Shown here piece by piece: positions 28,159-40,335 of a DNA stretch of 64,000 nucleotides. Origin of the DNA: Trichomonas vaginalis G3 (taxonomy: Eukaryota > Parabasalia > Trichomonadida > Trichomonadidae). The notes beneath the pieces are model-generated. The model worked only from the letters and a program-made list of their open reading frames with translations, did not search any database and was not told where the DNA came from. Position 1 is the first letter of the stretch. Each line of letters opens with the position of its first letter. The position numbers were made by a program, and so were the translations under genes. The stretch is from NCBI RefSeq assembly GCF_026262505.1, contig NC_067204.1, positions 15,146,522 through 15,210,521 on the forward strand, written 5' to 3'.

Positions 28159-30401
28159 GCAAAATTTCTGATTTTCTTATTCCATAATCCATTTTTGATC
28201 TCTATATTATTGTATTTTTATAGATTTATTTTAATTTCTTATATTATGTTAATTTCAATTGAATTGTATTAAACAATGCGTGTTTTTCTTTCCATATGTT
28301 CTGATTTTTTAATCATCTCTTGTTTTGTAAAACTCATTTCAATAAAACAGTCAGAAAATATGAAATCTTGACATGTTTTCTAAGAATAACTTTATGCATT
28401 AGCATGATTCATTAATTGACTGCGCAAGCACATCTGAATGAAGGAAGCTTCTTTAAATCAATTATAAATTCTTTAAATCATTTAAATTTACCTTGTCATC
28501 ATATTCCTACACATATTTTCAATTACATTCTTCCTTCATTGGCACGCTTTGTGATTCCTACCTAAACTTCTCAAAAATAAACGGTCTTCATTCAAAATTG
28601 ATGAAAATAAGAACTTATATCACCACCAAGGGAAGAAACGTTTTTCCCGAAAAATAATCGTCTTTTGATGTTTTTCCCGAAAATCGTTCCGATTATGACG
28701 ATAGACCCATAGGATATTGATTTTGGCATGAAGGAGTTGAATTTCACTTCTGAAATTGATATGATAGATAGCTCAGAGCATATGAATATGAATTAACTAA
28801 TTAAAATAGTATATTATATAAATATGCTAACTGAATTAAGATAATTTGATTGATATAAGGGAATTATAATACAATTTAAGTTAAGGGCATAAAATTCATA
28901 GGCAATATATTGCATCTGCCATCAATAATATGTTAAATTCAATAATTTTATAATGAGAATAAGATTCGAATCAAAAAAGTATCGCAATATGAAGTAAAAT
29001 ACTTGCGACTAGTTTCACATATTTATGGTATATGATATATGACTGTGTTTATGGTTAAAAAGTAGTTTTATAAGTAGAATTTTAATAAAAATAAATTTTT
29101 ATTCATAATTTAAGAAATTAAACAAGGAAAACTCACTACTTCGAAAAATTTCATATGAGTGAGCTGCAAATTTGTAAATAAATCGCGAAATAAAAATAAT
29201 ATTCAATCGTATTTAAATTTTTTTATGATTTGTATAAGCAGATGATTTTAGTGCAGTAATTGATGTTTGAAAACGAAAAGCAATGCTTGGATTTGTAAAT
29301 TGAAATATGAATCGCGAAAAACTCTGATTAGTAAGTAACACGCTTTTATATTTCGATAAATTTTATCGTCAATATGCTAAATCTGATAAAAATTCGATAA
29401 TTGTAAAAAATATGATGTAAATTGTAAAATAGTTGAAAATGTTTGGGGCGGTTTGAAATGAATCGGAGGGTGTAATAATTTGGTACTAATTTAATTGCAT
29501 TAAAATGCTAAAATTATGAAATTGTAAATTTAATCGAAAGATATGAGTTTAAATAAAGAAACGAGAGATATTTTAATTGGTTTAATTATTTTATATCACT
29601 GATTGTCAGTAATATCCTTTGATCTTTGATTCAATGAATACGTTAGTATGAGTAATCAATATCCATTGAACAAAAATGAACAACTACAATGTAATATGCT
29701 GATTTTAGTATGCACATGTTATATCGTGTGATAAATTCTCCGTAATAAAGAAGATATTTACAATTATTTTTATATGAGCTTTAAATCTGTTGAAATAGTT
29801 CCAATATTGCATGAAATTGGCAGATTTGAAGTAATTTGATTAGTTTTGAGATGGAAAATTTCTAAAAAATTTCTGAAATCATGAAAATATTTCGAAATTT
29901 TGTTAAAAATACTTTCAAAATGCTGAATTTAGAAAAAATTTGGAATTTCTTGATCGTAGAATTTTGATTATTTTTGTTAAATTGCTTAAATCATCAGTGA
30001 TTTATGAAGTTTTGGATAAATTCTTAATCAATATTCATTCATTCAATGAATTTGAGCAATAACACTGAAATGGTAAAGTTTACACATGAATTAAATGGAA
30101 AATAACCAGCATATCCTATAGAATTTCTATTATTTTATCATTGATTTACTTATATTTGAAATTAAATTTGATATATAAATCATAACATGATAATTAATTG
30201 ATAAAAATTATTGAAATTAAAACATAATTCACAAATCTTTTTATTCTTTTAGTAACTTTTCAAACTAAGATCATATCATTCATATTTGGGGCCTACTGAT
30301 TCTGTTTATCTTATTTATTTTGAAATCTGTCGTTTAGATCTTCGTTTTCGTGGAATTTTTATTGAAAATTGAAACAAACAGTTTAGTTTTGAATTTTTCA
30401 T
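28159..30401. other. AT-rich intergenic region
   Basis: About 2.2 kb between Beclin and the large beta-solenoid gene. No gene, repeat or RNA that I can support. Confidence 0.5.
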
Positions 30402-30410
30402 TCATATTTA
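30402..30410 (+). promoter_or_regulatory. Inr initiator of the large beta-solenoid gene
   Basis: TCATATTTA directly before the ATG at 30411, with a second TCA four bases upstream. The leader is about 7 nt. Confidence 0.6.
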
Positions 30411-32190
30411 ATGACTCATCCAGACTATATCATCCATCTATCAGTATATATCGATGAAAAGTTTGGTGAGCCCGTATTTCACTTAAACATACGGCATTGG
30501 TCTGAAGGTCAATACACTGTTATTCTTGATTGCAATGTCACTTCATTTAATGAAGAATTAAAAACTGTAGGATCAGCCCAAATACATGAAATTCTGGATG
30601 ATGTGGCAGTTAAAGTCGATATTGATGGAAGCCCATTAATTATTCAGACACAATCATCTCATGGTTACATGGTTTCTTTACCAGAAATTGGAAATATAGT
30701 TGTTTCAAATGACGGAAATCTTGCCATAGAAGGGAATCATAATATTGAATCCCTTAAAATCGCGGTTATTGCTCCATACCAAGTTATTCTTTTCAGAGCA
30801 GTTGTTAATCAAATGGACATTTCATCTCAAGGTGTTATCTTATTCAAAGAATCCATTGTTGAAATGGACTCTCTTCAGATTGTTCCTGTCGATAATAATA
30901 AAGGAAGTATCACATGCTTTTTAATGACAGAAGGTTCCGAATTCAAAGCGCACGAACTTCTTCTTAATAATAGTATTGTTTATAGCCTTGGTACAATGAA
31001 TGTTGAAAATGTTTATTGTAGAGGCTCATCAATTTTAAACTTTGGTTCTTTTACAACCAAGTTACTTGACAATGTAACATATCTTTTCAATGGTAAAGAA
31101 TCAAGCATCAAAGAAGTTCAAAAGATTGTTTCATCGTACGTGATCAATCATGGATTGATTAATTTTCAGAATTTAGAAATTTTTACATCTGCTGATATCA
31201 AAAACTTTGGTGTTTTGGACGGCAAATCCAATTTGTACATGAATTGTCTGTGCAATAATATCAATGAAGGCATGTTCCGCTCAAAGAATCAAATTGTTTT
31301 TGATGGCAACCAATTGGAATTATCAAAAGGATCTTCTATTGTCACAAACACATTCCAATTTTTATGCAAATCAACGACAATTTCAACGAATATTGAAGGA
31401 GTTAATGTTAAAATGTTAAACCTTGTACAAGCAAATTCATTTAATATATTTAAAAATGTTGAGATCTACGGAGTCTTCATAAACTATGGAGCATTATATG
31501 TTGATAATAACATTTCCTTATTAGGTAAAAAAGCATCAATTATGAATGCTGGAAATATTGAAGTTTCAAATGAAATATTATCGCTTGCTCTCGAAGATGA
31601 AATTTGTGATTACATCGGAGAGAGATATGAAAAAGTAAACAAATACATCAAGAATCCAAATCACCCTGATGAATGGAGAATTCATATCAATTGCAAAGGA
31701 ATTAGAGTTAAATCTTCACTCAACATTAATGCAACATTCCATACTGTTCATAATATTGAAGTATATGAATCTTCGAAGCTATACATTTTTAAAACATCAA
31801 TCATTCAAGGTCTTAAATCAATTGTGAATCGTGGTGAAGCATCAATGTTCAGTTCATCACCAACTCTGGAATCCTTTATTAACGAGCCTCAAGCTAAACT
31901 CATTCTTGAATCAAAAACATACTATGGTGAGATTCATGGTGAATTAGAATTAGAAGGAGAAGTGCATATTGGAGATTATTTCCCAAATATTAACTCCATG
32001 ACCATCAAAGAAGGCGCAAAAGTCTATTTGAACAAAGGAAATGAGTTTCCTTCTCTTAGTACGCTCACTAATCACGGTGAAGCCCTTGTCAGTCCATCTC
32101 GTATATTCAATTCGCTTAAATCTGTTATCAATTATGGAAACATTTTCGTTAAAGTAATCCATAAAGAAATAGATGAATCAGTTATTAGTA

Positions 32191-33493
32191 TAGGGTGTCC
32201 AAAGGTGCGTTTAGCACAGCGCTCTATATGAGACTATTAAAGGAGATATATGCTGATTATAAATATATAATAAAAAATATGAATATATGTATATGATGAG
32301 TATGTTGTATTTTGGCGCCATGCCGGGATATAAAATGAATTTTGAGACAAGAGGCGGTTTCGCGGGAAATTTTGGCGGGATTTTTTTCATTTTTTTAATG
32401 AATCATAAAGAAAACATCCTCGCTCTTGCAAAAAAATGCAAAGACTGTAAAAAAATCTACGAGACATTGGTAAAATGCTTCGGTATGGATGCTCCTAGCT
32501 ATTCCACTGTAACGTATCATGTTAGGATGTATCACTTCATGAACAAAAAGGCGCCCATCATAAAAATTGACAAAAAATCGCCGGATCAAAGAAAAATCAA
32601 AGCAATTCTTCAAGCGCTAGATGAAGACCCAAGAGCATCACTCAGAAGGATAGAGGAGATGACAAAGATACCACGTACAACAGTCAGTTATTATCTGCAC
32701 AATTATTTGAACTACAAACTAGCGTATACACGTTGGGTTCCGCACAACCTTAATTCAGTTCAAAAAAAATCTAGAGTCCAATCTTCGAAAGAGCTCCTCT
32801 CTATATTGGGTGCGTATCAATCCAAGAAGTTTCGCTTTTAGTAACAGGGGACGAGTCTTGGTTTCAATATGCAACAGAAGCCAAAATCATGTGGATCCCG
32901 AAGGATGAAAATCCGCAAACATTCCCGAAGAAAAAAATTGACACACCAATGATGATGTTGTCGGTTTTTTGGGGCGTGAATGGCATCATCGCAATTGATA
33001 TTCTTCAAAAACCTAATACGATGAATGCTCAGTATCTAATTGACAATGTTCTTACTCAAATTATCAATTCTGATGAGTTTGAGAAATCCAAACAACAAAA
33101 ACAAAAGTTTGCAATTCATTTTGATAATTCAAGAGTTCACAAAAGTCATAAGGTAATGAATTACTTGGTGGAAAACAATGTCAAAGTTGTTCCAAACCCA
33201 ATTTATTCACCTGATATTGCACCCTCTGACTTTTATTTATTCGGCACGCTAAAAAAGAGAGCTGAAGGACGCGAATTCGCGAGTCCAGATGATCTTGAAA
33301 ATTTTGTAAGAGAGCAATTTGAGCAATTTTCTCATGATGATTTAAAGCGTGTCTTTCAAGCCTGGATCGATCGCTGCGAACGCGTGATTGAATCCAATGG
33401 TGATTATATTTAAATAAACTTTATATATATGTAACTTGTTTATTTCTATTCGCAGTATTCAGGTTTGTGCTAAACACACCTTTGGACACCCTA
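32191..33493 (+). mobile_element. Tvmar1-like mariner transposon
   Basis: 1303 bp, about the size known for full-length Tvmar1. Inverted ends of about 27 nt start TAGGGTGTCCAAAGGTG on both sides with one mismatch. A TA duplication flanks it (32189-32190 and 33494-33495). It interrupts the beta-solenoid gene. Ends and length are intact; the transposase has one frameshift. Confidence 0.92.
32398..33413 (+). pseudogene. Mariner transposase with one frameshift
   Basis: The N-terminal half (from about MNHKENILALAKKCKD) has two helix-turn-helix DNA-binding units; the second is LRRIEEMTKIPRTTVSYYLH. The catalytic half has GDESWF (first Asp), HFDNSRVHKS (second Asp) and SPDIAPSDFYLFG (third Asp), the DD34D pattern of mariners. 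Near 32815 a one-base change ends the first frame (SKKFRF stop) and the catalytic half continues in the next frame. The copy is therefore inactive as read here, although the ends could still be moved by another copy. Confidence 0.85.
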
Positions 33494-34331
33494 TATTAAG
33501 GAAAATGGACCTCATATCATCTGCCATAAGAATTTTACAATAGAAATGGAAGAAAGTTCCAAAATGAAGATAGGTAAGCTGGAGCTATATGGAAATCTTA
33601 TCACGAAAGGTTCCCTCGACATCGATGTCTCTTCAATCGGCAATTTCCCAAATTTGTCTGGAAATATTCAAGCCAAAACATTGATATTAGAATTTGGAAA
33701 GAATTCGAATTATTTAATAGATGAAAAGTTCCCAAATATTGAGCATTGTGATTCAGTAGAAATTTATTCTGATAATATTTTCCTTCAGAATTGCAAATTA
33801 CTCTCGAAAATTTTATTCTTCAGCAACAACCTGAATACAGAAGGAACTAATCTCATAACTAACCTTGAAATACATTCACATGATTTTGTTTTAAATGGAA
33901 TTATCAAAATTGGGAAATCATTTGTTTTTGATGGCAAATCCATTCTTTCGAATTCTGGAATTGCACAAATTTTCGGGGATGCCAAAATTAAAGCAGAATC
34001 ATTACGACTTGGTTCCACTGATTTAATTCCACTTCAAGAAGGCAAAGCAATACTTGATAAAGATGTTTCTCAGATATATACATCGTTTATGGCACTTGGC
34101 AAAATGAATCTTGAATGCAAAGACATTTGGCTAAAAAATGCAGTTTTGTACGGCCGTCAACAACTAAATGTTTTCAACGAAAATTTGATTGAAAATAAAA
34201 CAGGATTTATTGCATCAGACGGTTCAATTTATATTAAAAGTTCCAAATTGATTAATGGAGAAAGCGATAACACGGCCTTTCCACATTATTCTCTTCATAG
34301 AGGAACTATTGTTACTCCAGAGAGTATTAAG

Positions 34332-36760
34332 GATGGGCACTCATTAGGGTGATGAAAAAAATCAAGTCTAGCAAAGTCAATATATTAAAAACAGTGAAGA
34401 CTATTATATAGCATTATAGTGCACAAGCTCAAATATTTAATGATGCATTTCTCGAACTTATTTTATTTATAAGTTAACCTTGAAACATGAATTTTAGTAT
34501 ATCATGAGCATATTTTTTTTCTAATTTTGCAATACTTATAATATCATACCAGGATTCATGTGGAAGTCTAATATTTGGTATATAATATTCTTACAATAAA
34601 TGTATTAATTCAATTATATTCAAAATGATGGGTCGCAATTTTTACTGAAATTGCAAATTTAATTTCAACAATGAAATTATTGTTTAAAAAAAATAGCACA
34701 ACAGCAAGATGGACAATCATATATAGAATTATAATGCTCCATATAATGCTTTGATTTGATGCGTATATAATGTTATTTTTCGAACATCTTTGTAAAAAAT
34801 TGATTTTTGTAATTTTTGAAAAAATTCGATTTTATTTCGAGATTTCCTCTATAGGTGAAGTATATTGAACAATATTCCTATGGGAGAAAATAATTGTAAG
34901 TATGAGTACTTTCATTAATACTATGGGTGCCATGGTTATCGCTCAAACGATCAAGTTATATCTCGATTGCGTAAATTGAAATTTTGCTATTTTCTAAATT
35001 CACGGCAACAACATTCTTTTATCCTGATCGTACATCACAATATTTGAATGTGCGACCATTTGTTCAAGAAACCGTCAAGTTATTCTTCATTTTTCATGCC
35101 GCGGCGAACAAAAGCAGTTGCAAAGCGTATAAAGAACTTAGTTCAAAGCGCGAAAAATAGGGTAGAGCCATATGTCGTCAACACTGTTGAATTTGTGCTA
35201 TCTGTATTATTGAGCGGCGCTACATTTTGCCAATCAGAATTTCAATTCATGCTGAATAACATCAAAGTTCCGTCAGAAGCTACATTTCATCGAGTCCAAG
35301 AAAAGGTTGGTCGTGTTATCATAGAAGTTGCCAGAGAATCTGTTAATTATTGGAAATCTCGAATGAGAAAATGTTCGGGACTTTTGTTTGACGGTTCTTG
35401 GAGTCAGAGAAGAAATGCAATGTTTTGCTATGTACAATTTGTAGAAGAGAAACTCAAAAAAATTGTAGATTGGGAAGTGATATCTAAATCTTTTAAAAAT
35501 TTCAAAGGTAATTTCAACGGAAAATCAAATGAAATGGAATTTGAAGGCTTAAAAAGAATGCTGAAGCGTTGGAATAATGAAAAACGTGTAAATTTTTTTG
35601 TGCATGATGGCGATGTCAAAATTGTTTCTACAATCAAAAATACGTTCAAAGGTATCAGAGAATACAGAGATCCTGGACATTTTCTTAACAATATACAGAA
35701 AAAGCTCAAACTGCCAGAATTCAGAATCTTATCTAGCATTTCAAAGAATTTATTGCGTTGGCTTAGGCAACTTCTCAATGACACACATATGTCAATTAAA
35801 ACAAAGAAGTTTTTATGGTTGAATTCCGCTAAACATTATGCCGGAAATCATAAATTTTGTCCAGATCCTGAAAAATGCAAGATGATTAAACCATGGAAAT
35901 ATGCAAAAAATAAAACTGCTATAAAAACACTTAAAAAATTCCTCGAAGATACCGTAAAAATCTTTGATATGGTAAAAAAGATTCATTCAACTCAAGTAGT
36001 TGAATCGATAAACCATATCAAAGCAATGCTTGCTAATAAAAATATTAATTGGCATGCTTCTTGGCCAATTAGGATGGCAGTCACAATATTGCATTTCAAT
36101 GAAAGTATGTTTGAAACGATTGTAGCAATAAGATACAGGTTAAATTTACCAACAATGCCAGAAATGATGAACAGATATTTCAGAATGTATGATACAACAA
36201 AAGATTTAATCAAAGCATTCAAAAATTCAAAGCAAGTTCAAAAAAAGTTTGCGGCATTAAGAGTTATAAAGAGAGGTCTTCAAGCTACCGATGATCGTAT
36301 TACTCTTAAATCACATAAATAATTATTAAATTTATTTCACCCTCAAAACATCATAATCTTGCACCTTCTTTGAATAAACACTTTCACCTTCTATTTTTAA
36401 TTAATGTTTTTTAATTGTCCAAAATTTTTAGATTATATAAGATATAATTTTTTATAAAAGTATTATTTTCTAAAAGATAAGTATATATTCTTAATCACAA
36501 AACCTAGCATTTTATCATATCTATATATCAGCTTCCTAAATATAATACTCATATAGTTAGTATGATTTTAATGTTTTTGAACATGAAACGAAAATATGAT
36601 TACAATCATATAACATAATGGAGTTATTGATATAACTTATATGCATGATACATTAAGAAGTCTTCCAACAATATAGATATAGTTGTAGATTCCTATGATT
36701 CCTTTTATATTGTGAGATAATAACATTTTTATGCTGTCAGGAGCCTATGAGTGCCCATCC
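34332..36760 (+). mobile_element. Kolobok-like DNA transposon, copy 1
   Basis: 2429 bp. The left end reads GGATGGGCACTCATTAGGG. The right end, read inward, is GGATGGGCACTCATAGGCT, giving inverted ends of about 14-17 nt. TTAA flanks both sides (34328 and 36761). It contains one intact transposase gene. The TTAA target is typical of Kolobok and piggyBac; the protein fits Kolobok better. Confidence 0.8.
35048..36322 (+). CDS. Kolobok-type transposase (copy 1)
   Basis: 424 residues, intact. Core motifs: GLLFDGSWSQRRNAMF (first Asp, about 115), FFVHDGDVKIVSTI (second Asp, about 183), DPGHFLNNIQKKL (about 213), a HYAGNHKFCPDPEKC zinc-like box (about 263-277), and HSTQVVESINHIKAM (probable catalytic Glu, about 320). 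The FDGSW / DGD / GNHxxC order is the Kolobok pattern. It would cut and paste the element at TTAA. It may start at the second Met (MPRRTKA) rather than MCDHLF. It is identical in protein sequence to the copy-2 transposase. Confidence 0.78.
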   Translation: MCDHLFKKPSSYSSFFMPRRTKAVAKRIKNLVQSAKNRVEPYVVNTVEFVLSVLLSGATFCQSEFQFMLNNIKVPSEATFHRVQEKVGRVIIEVARESVNYWKSRMRKCSGLLFDGSWSQRRNAMFCYVQFVEEKLKKIVDWEVISKSFKNFKGNFNGKSNEMEFEGLKRMLKRWNNEKRVNFFVHDGDVKIVSTIKNTFKGIREYRDPGHFLNNIQKKLKLPEFRILSSISKNLLRWLRQLLNDTHMSIKTKKFLWLNSAKHYAGNHKFCPDPEKCKMIKPWKYAKNKTAIKTLKKFLEDTVKIFDMVKKIHSTQVVESINHIKAMLANKNINWHASWPIRMAVTILHFNESMFETIVAIRYRLNLPTMPEMMNRYFRMYDTTKDLIKAFKNSKQVQKKFAALRVIKRGLQATDDRITLKSHK

Positions 36761-36774
36761 TTAAAGTTTATTTT

Positions 36775-37365
36775 TTATTCATGAAAATAATTATTTCTAA
36801 TTTCTTTTACTCTCTCGTATATACTAGATTTAAAGAATTCAGAACATTTCCCATAATCTCCTAAATGTTTTCTTATCCCTAACGTGTGCCAGTTATTATA
36901 TGAAACTGAATAAACTTTATCTTTATCTTTACACCTTTCATCACTTCCAATATATTTATATCTCAGTTTTGATTTAGCATTTTCATATTCATTAGCGTTT
37001 AATAATTCACAGTCTTCCTTTTTAAATTGATGTTTAAGATATTCAGGATTTAATACTCTACGTTTATATGCTCCTAACTTAGTTCTAAAGGTTTTTCTAC
37101 AAAATTTAGGAATTCCATCCTCTTTAATGTCATCAATGATTTCCATTTCATTATTTTCAATTTCTTCTTCTCGTTTATGAGGTCTTTGATTATGACTCCA
37201 TTGATTCCATGAAATTAAATATTCTTTATCATTATATTTATACCTCATTAGCTTATTTTGGCTTTCATATTCATTTAATAATTCACAATCTTCATTTTTA
37301 AATTGAAGTTTAACCCATTCAGGATTTAAACAATGTTTAATTAATCGCGGAGTATCTGACATCAT
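36775..37365 (-). CDS. Two-repeat protein of unknown function inside the composite
   Basis: 196 residues with two copies of a unit of about 60 residues: NPEWVKLQFKNEDCELLNEY ... LMRYKYNDKEYLISWNQW and NPEYLKHQFKKEDCELLNAN ... LRYKYIGSDERCK ... YSVSYNNW. The EDCELL...Y...L-RYKY...W pattern recalls small repeats in giant-virus and homing-endonuclease-linked proteins that may bind DNA; I make that link by eye only. No catalytic domain follows. It is intact and could be cargo of the composite. Confidence 0.5.
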   Translation of the reverse strand: MMSDTPRLIKHCLNPEWVKLQFKNEDCELLNEYESQNKLMRYKYNDKEYLISWNQWSHNQRPHKREEEIENNEMEIIDDIKEDGIPKFCRKTFRTKLGAYKRRVLNPEYLKHQFKKEDCELLNANEYENAKSKLRYKYIGSDERCKDKDKVYSVSYNNWHTLGIRKHLGDYGKCSEFFKSSIYERVKEIRNNYFHE

Positions 37366-37591
37366 CTATATATAGCTTCTTTTATAAAAGATAAAAAAAT
37401 AAATTATTTTAAAATTAATGTTAATTTTTTTAATGATTTATAAATAAATATATTTTAATGCATCGTCTATATATAGATGTAACAAAAAAAGTCACTAAAC
37501 CCGTCATATCCTACTACTAGTATTAAATTACTTTGAAATATATATTATTTTCCTATCAAACCTTTAATAAATTTCGGAGCCAATTTTCAGA

Positions 37592-37909
37592 ATGGATTTT
37601 GCTGAAATTTTATCAAATGCTTCATCTGGAAATTCGGAAATCTCTTCTCAATCATTTCAACTCCTCAAGAAATTCGCAGAAGAAAACACAGACGAGTATA
37701 CATTGCAATTATTTTCAATATTTCAGAATCATAACGAAGATTATCACCTTTGCTGCAATGGTTTATCACTAATATGTTATAACAGCATAAGTTTTGATAT
37801 GTTCGTACAGAATTATCAATTAATTTTACAATTTCTTCGTTCTTCAGATGTAACTTTAAATAATCTTGCCATTCCACCATTATCTGCTCTATTACGAATG
37901 ATTTTATAA
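37592..37909 (+). pseudogene. 5' fragment of a karyopherin/importin-beta-like gene
   Basis: 105 residues: MDFAEILSNASSGNSEISSQ, then FQLLKKFAEENTDEYTLQLF and LAIPPLSALLRMIL. The layout (a first helix pair, a turn, then YHLCCNGLSLICYNS) fits the N-terminal HEAT repeats of importin beta. The frame ends at the junction with Kolobok copy 2, where TTTTATAA supplies a stop, so the gene is cut after about 100 codons. TTTTCAGA just before the ATG could be its initiator. The intact source gene should be elsewhere in the genome. Confidence 0.6.
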
Positions 37910-40335
37910 GGGCACTCATAGGCTCCTGACAGCATAAAAATGTTATTATCTCACAATATAAAAGGAATCATAGGAATCTACAACTATATCTATATTGTTG
38001 GAAGACTTCTTAATGTATCATGCATATAAGTTATATCAATAACTCCATTATGTTATATGATTGTAATCATATTTTCGTTTCATGTTCAAAAACATTAAAA
38101 TCATACTAACTATATGAGTATTATATTTAGGAAGCTGATATATAGATATGATAAAATGCTAGGTTTTGTGATTAAGAATATATACTTATCTTTTAGAAAA
38201 TAATACTTTTATAAAAAATTATATCTTATATAATCTAAAAATTTTGGACAATTAAAAAACATTAATTAAAAATAGAAGGTGAAAGTGTTTATTCAAAGAA
38301 GGTGCAAGATTATGATGTTTTGAGGGTGAAATAAATTTAATAATTATTTATGTGATTTAAGAGTAATACGATCATCGGTAGCTTGAAGACCTCTCTTTAT
38401 AACTCTTAATGCCGCAAACTTTTTTTGAACTTGCTTTGAATTTTTGAATGCTTTGATTAAATCTTTTGTTGTATCATACATTCTGAAATATCTGTTCATC
38501 ATTTCTGGCATTGTTGGTAAATTTAACCTGTATCTTATTGCTACAATCGTTTCAAACATACTTTCATTGAAATGCAATATTGTGACTGCCATCCTAATTG
38601 GCCAAGAAGCATGCCAATTAATATTTTTATTAGCAAGCATTGCTTTGATATGGTTTATCGATTCAACTACTTGAGTTGAATGAATCTTTTTTACCATATC
38701 AAAGATTTTTACGGTATCTTCGAGGAATTTTTTAAGTGTTTTTATAGCAGTTTTATTTTTTGCATATTTCCATGGTTTAATCATCTTGCATTTTTCAGGA
38801 TCTGGACAAAATTTATGATTTCCGGCATAATGTTTAGCGGAATTCAACCATAAAAACTTCTTTGTTTTAATTGACATATGTGTGTCATTGAGAAGTTGCC
38901 TAAGCCAACGCAATAAATTCTTTGAAATGCTAGATAAGATTCTGAATTCTGGCAGTTTGAGCTTTTTCTGTATATTGTTAAGAAAATGTCCAGGATCTCT
39001 GTATTCTCTGATACCTTTGAACGTATTTTTGATTGTAGAAACAATTTTGACATCGCCATCATGCACAAAAAAATTTACACGTTTTTCATTATTCCAACGC
39101 TTCAGCATTCTTTTTAAGCCTTCAAATTCCATTTCATTTGATTTTCCGTTGAAATTACCTTTGAAATTTTTAAAAGATTTAGATATCACTTCCCAATCTA
39201 CAATTTTTTTGAGTTTCTCTTCTACAAATTGTACATAGCAAAACATTGCATTTCTTCTCTGACTCCAAGAACCGTCAAACAAAAGTCCCGAACATTTTCT
39301 CATTCGAGATTTCCAATAATTAACAGATTCTCTGGCAACTTCTATGATAACACGACCAACCTTTTCTTGGACTCGATGAAATGTAGCTTCTGACGGAACT
39401 TTGATGTTATTCAGCATGAATTGAAATTCTGATTGGCAAAATGTAGCGCCGCTCAATAATACAGATAGCACAAATTCAACAGTGTTGACGACATATGGCT
39501 CTACCCTATTTTTCGCGCTTTGAACTAAGTTCTTTATACGCTTTGCAACTGCTTTTGTTCGCCGCGGCATGAAAAATGAAGAATAACTTGACGGTTTCTT
39601 GAACAAATGGTCGCACATTCAAATATTGTGATGTACGATCAGGATAAAAGAATGTTGTTGCCGTGAATTTAGAAAATAGCAAAATTTCAATTTACGCAAT
39701 CGAGATATAACTTGATCGTTTGAGCGATAACCATGGCACCCATAGTATTAATGAAAGTACTCATACTTACAATTATTTTCTCCCATAGGAATATTGTTCA
39801 ATATACTTCACCTATAGAGGAAATCTCGAAATAAAATCGAATTTTTTCAAAAATTACAAAAATCAATTTTTTACAAAGATGTTCGAAAAATAACATTATA
39901 TACGCATCAAATCAAAGCATTATATGGAGCATTATAATTCTATATATGATTGTCCATCTTGCTGTTGTGCTATTTTTTTTAAACAATAATTTCATTGTTG
40001 AAATTAAATTTGCAATTTCAGTAAAAATTGCGACCCATCATTTTGAATATAATTGAATTAATACATTTATTGTAAGAATATTATATACCAAATATTAGAC
40101 TTCCACATGAATCCTGGTATGATATTATAAGTATTGCAAAATTAGAAAAAAAATATGCTCATGATATACTAAAATTCATGTTTCAAGGTTAACTTATAAA
40201 TAAAATAAGTTCGAGAAATGCATCATTAAATATTTGAGCTTGTGCACTATAATGCTATATAATAGTCTTCACTGTTTTTAATATATTGACTTTGCTAGAC
40301 TTGATTTTTTTCATCACCCTAATGAGTGCCCATCC
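37910..40335 (-). mobile_element. Kolobok-like DNA transposon, copy 2 (inverted)
   Basis: 2426 bp, almost identical to copy 1. By length they differ by one base upstream of the transposase gene and by four bases at the inner end, which begins GGGCACTCATAGG and lacks GGAT. The near identity implies recent duplication or gene conversion. Confidence 0.8.
38344..39618 (-). CDS. Kolobok-type transposase (copy 2)
   Basis: 424 residues, the same protein as copy 1 with the same FDGSW, HDGDVK, GNHKFCPDPEKC and VVESINH motifs. Intact. Two identical intact transposases in one composite would supply enzyme for the unit. Confidence 0.78.
   Translation of the reverse strand: MCDHLFKKPSSYSSFFMPRRTKAVAKRIKNLVQSAKNRVEPYVVNTVEFVLSVLLSGATFCQSEFQFMLNNIKVPSEATFHRVQEKVGRVIIEVARESVNYWKSRMRKCSGLLFDGSWSQRRNAMFCYVQFVEEKLKKIVDWEVISKSFKNFKGNFNGKSNEMEFEGLKRMLKRWNNEKRVNFFVHDGDVKIVSTIKNTFKGIREYRDPGHFLNNIQKKLKLPEFRILSSISKNLLRWLRQLLNDTHMSIKTKKFLWLNSAKHYAGNHKFCPDPEKCKMIKPWKYAKNKTAIKTLKKFLEDTVKIFDMVKKIHSTQVVESINHIKAMLANKNINWHASWPIRMAVTILHFNESMFETIVAIRYRLNLPTMPEMMNRYFRMYDTTKDLIKAFKNSKQVQKKFAALRVIKRGLQATDDRITLKSHK

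Larger units (their letters stand above)
36765..37909. other. Captured DNA between the two Kolobok copies
   Basis: 1.1 kb not related to the element. It holds a minus-strand gene (36775-37365) and the 5' end of a karyopherin-like gene on the plus strand (37592-37909), divergent to each other. The left junction is TTAA; the right junction is TTATAA followed by a clipped end. Confidence 0.7.

Noticed and set aside
34332-36760. piggyBac identity suggested by the TTAA target
   Set aside because: The protein shows FDGSW, HDGD and GNHxxC motifs in Kolobok order and no piggyBac core.
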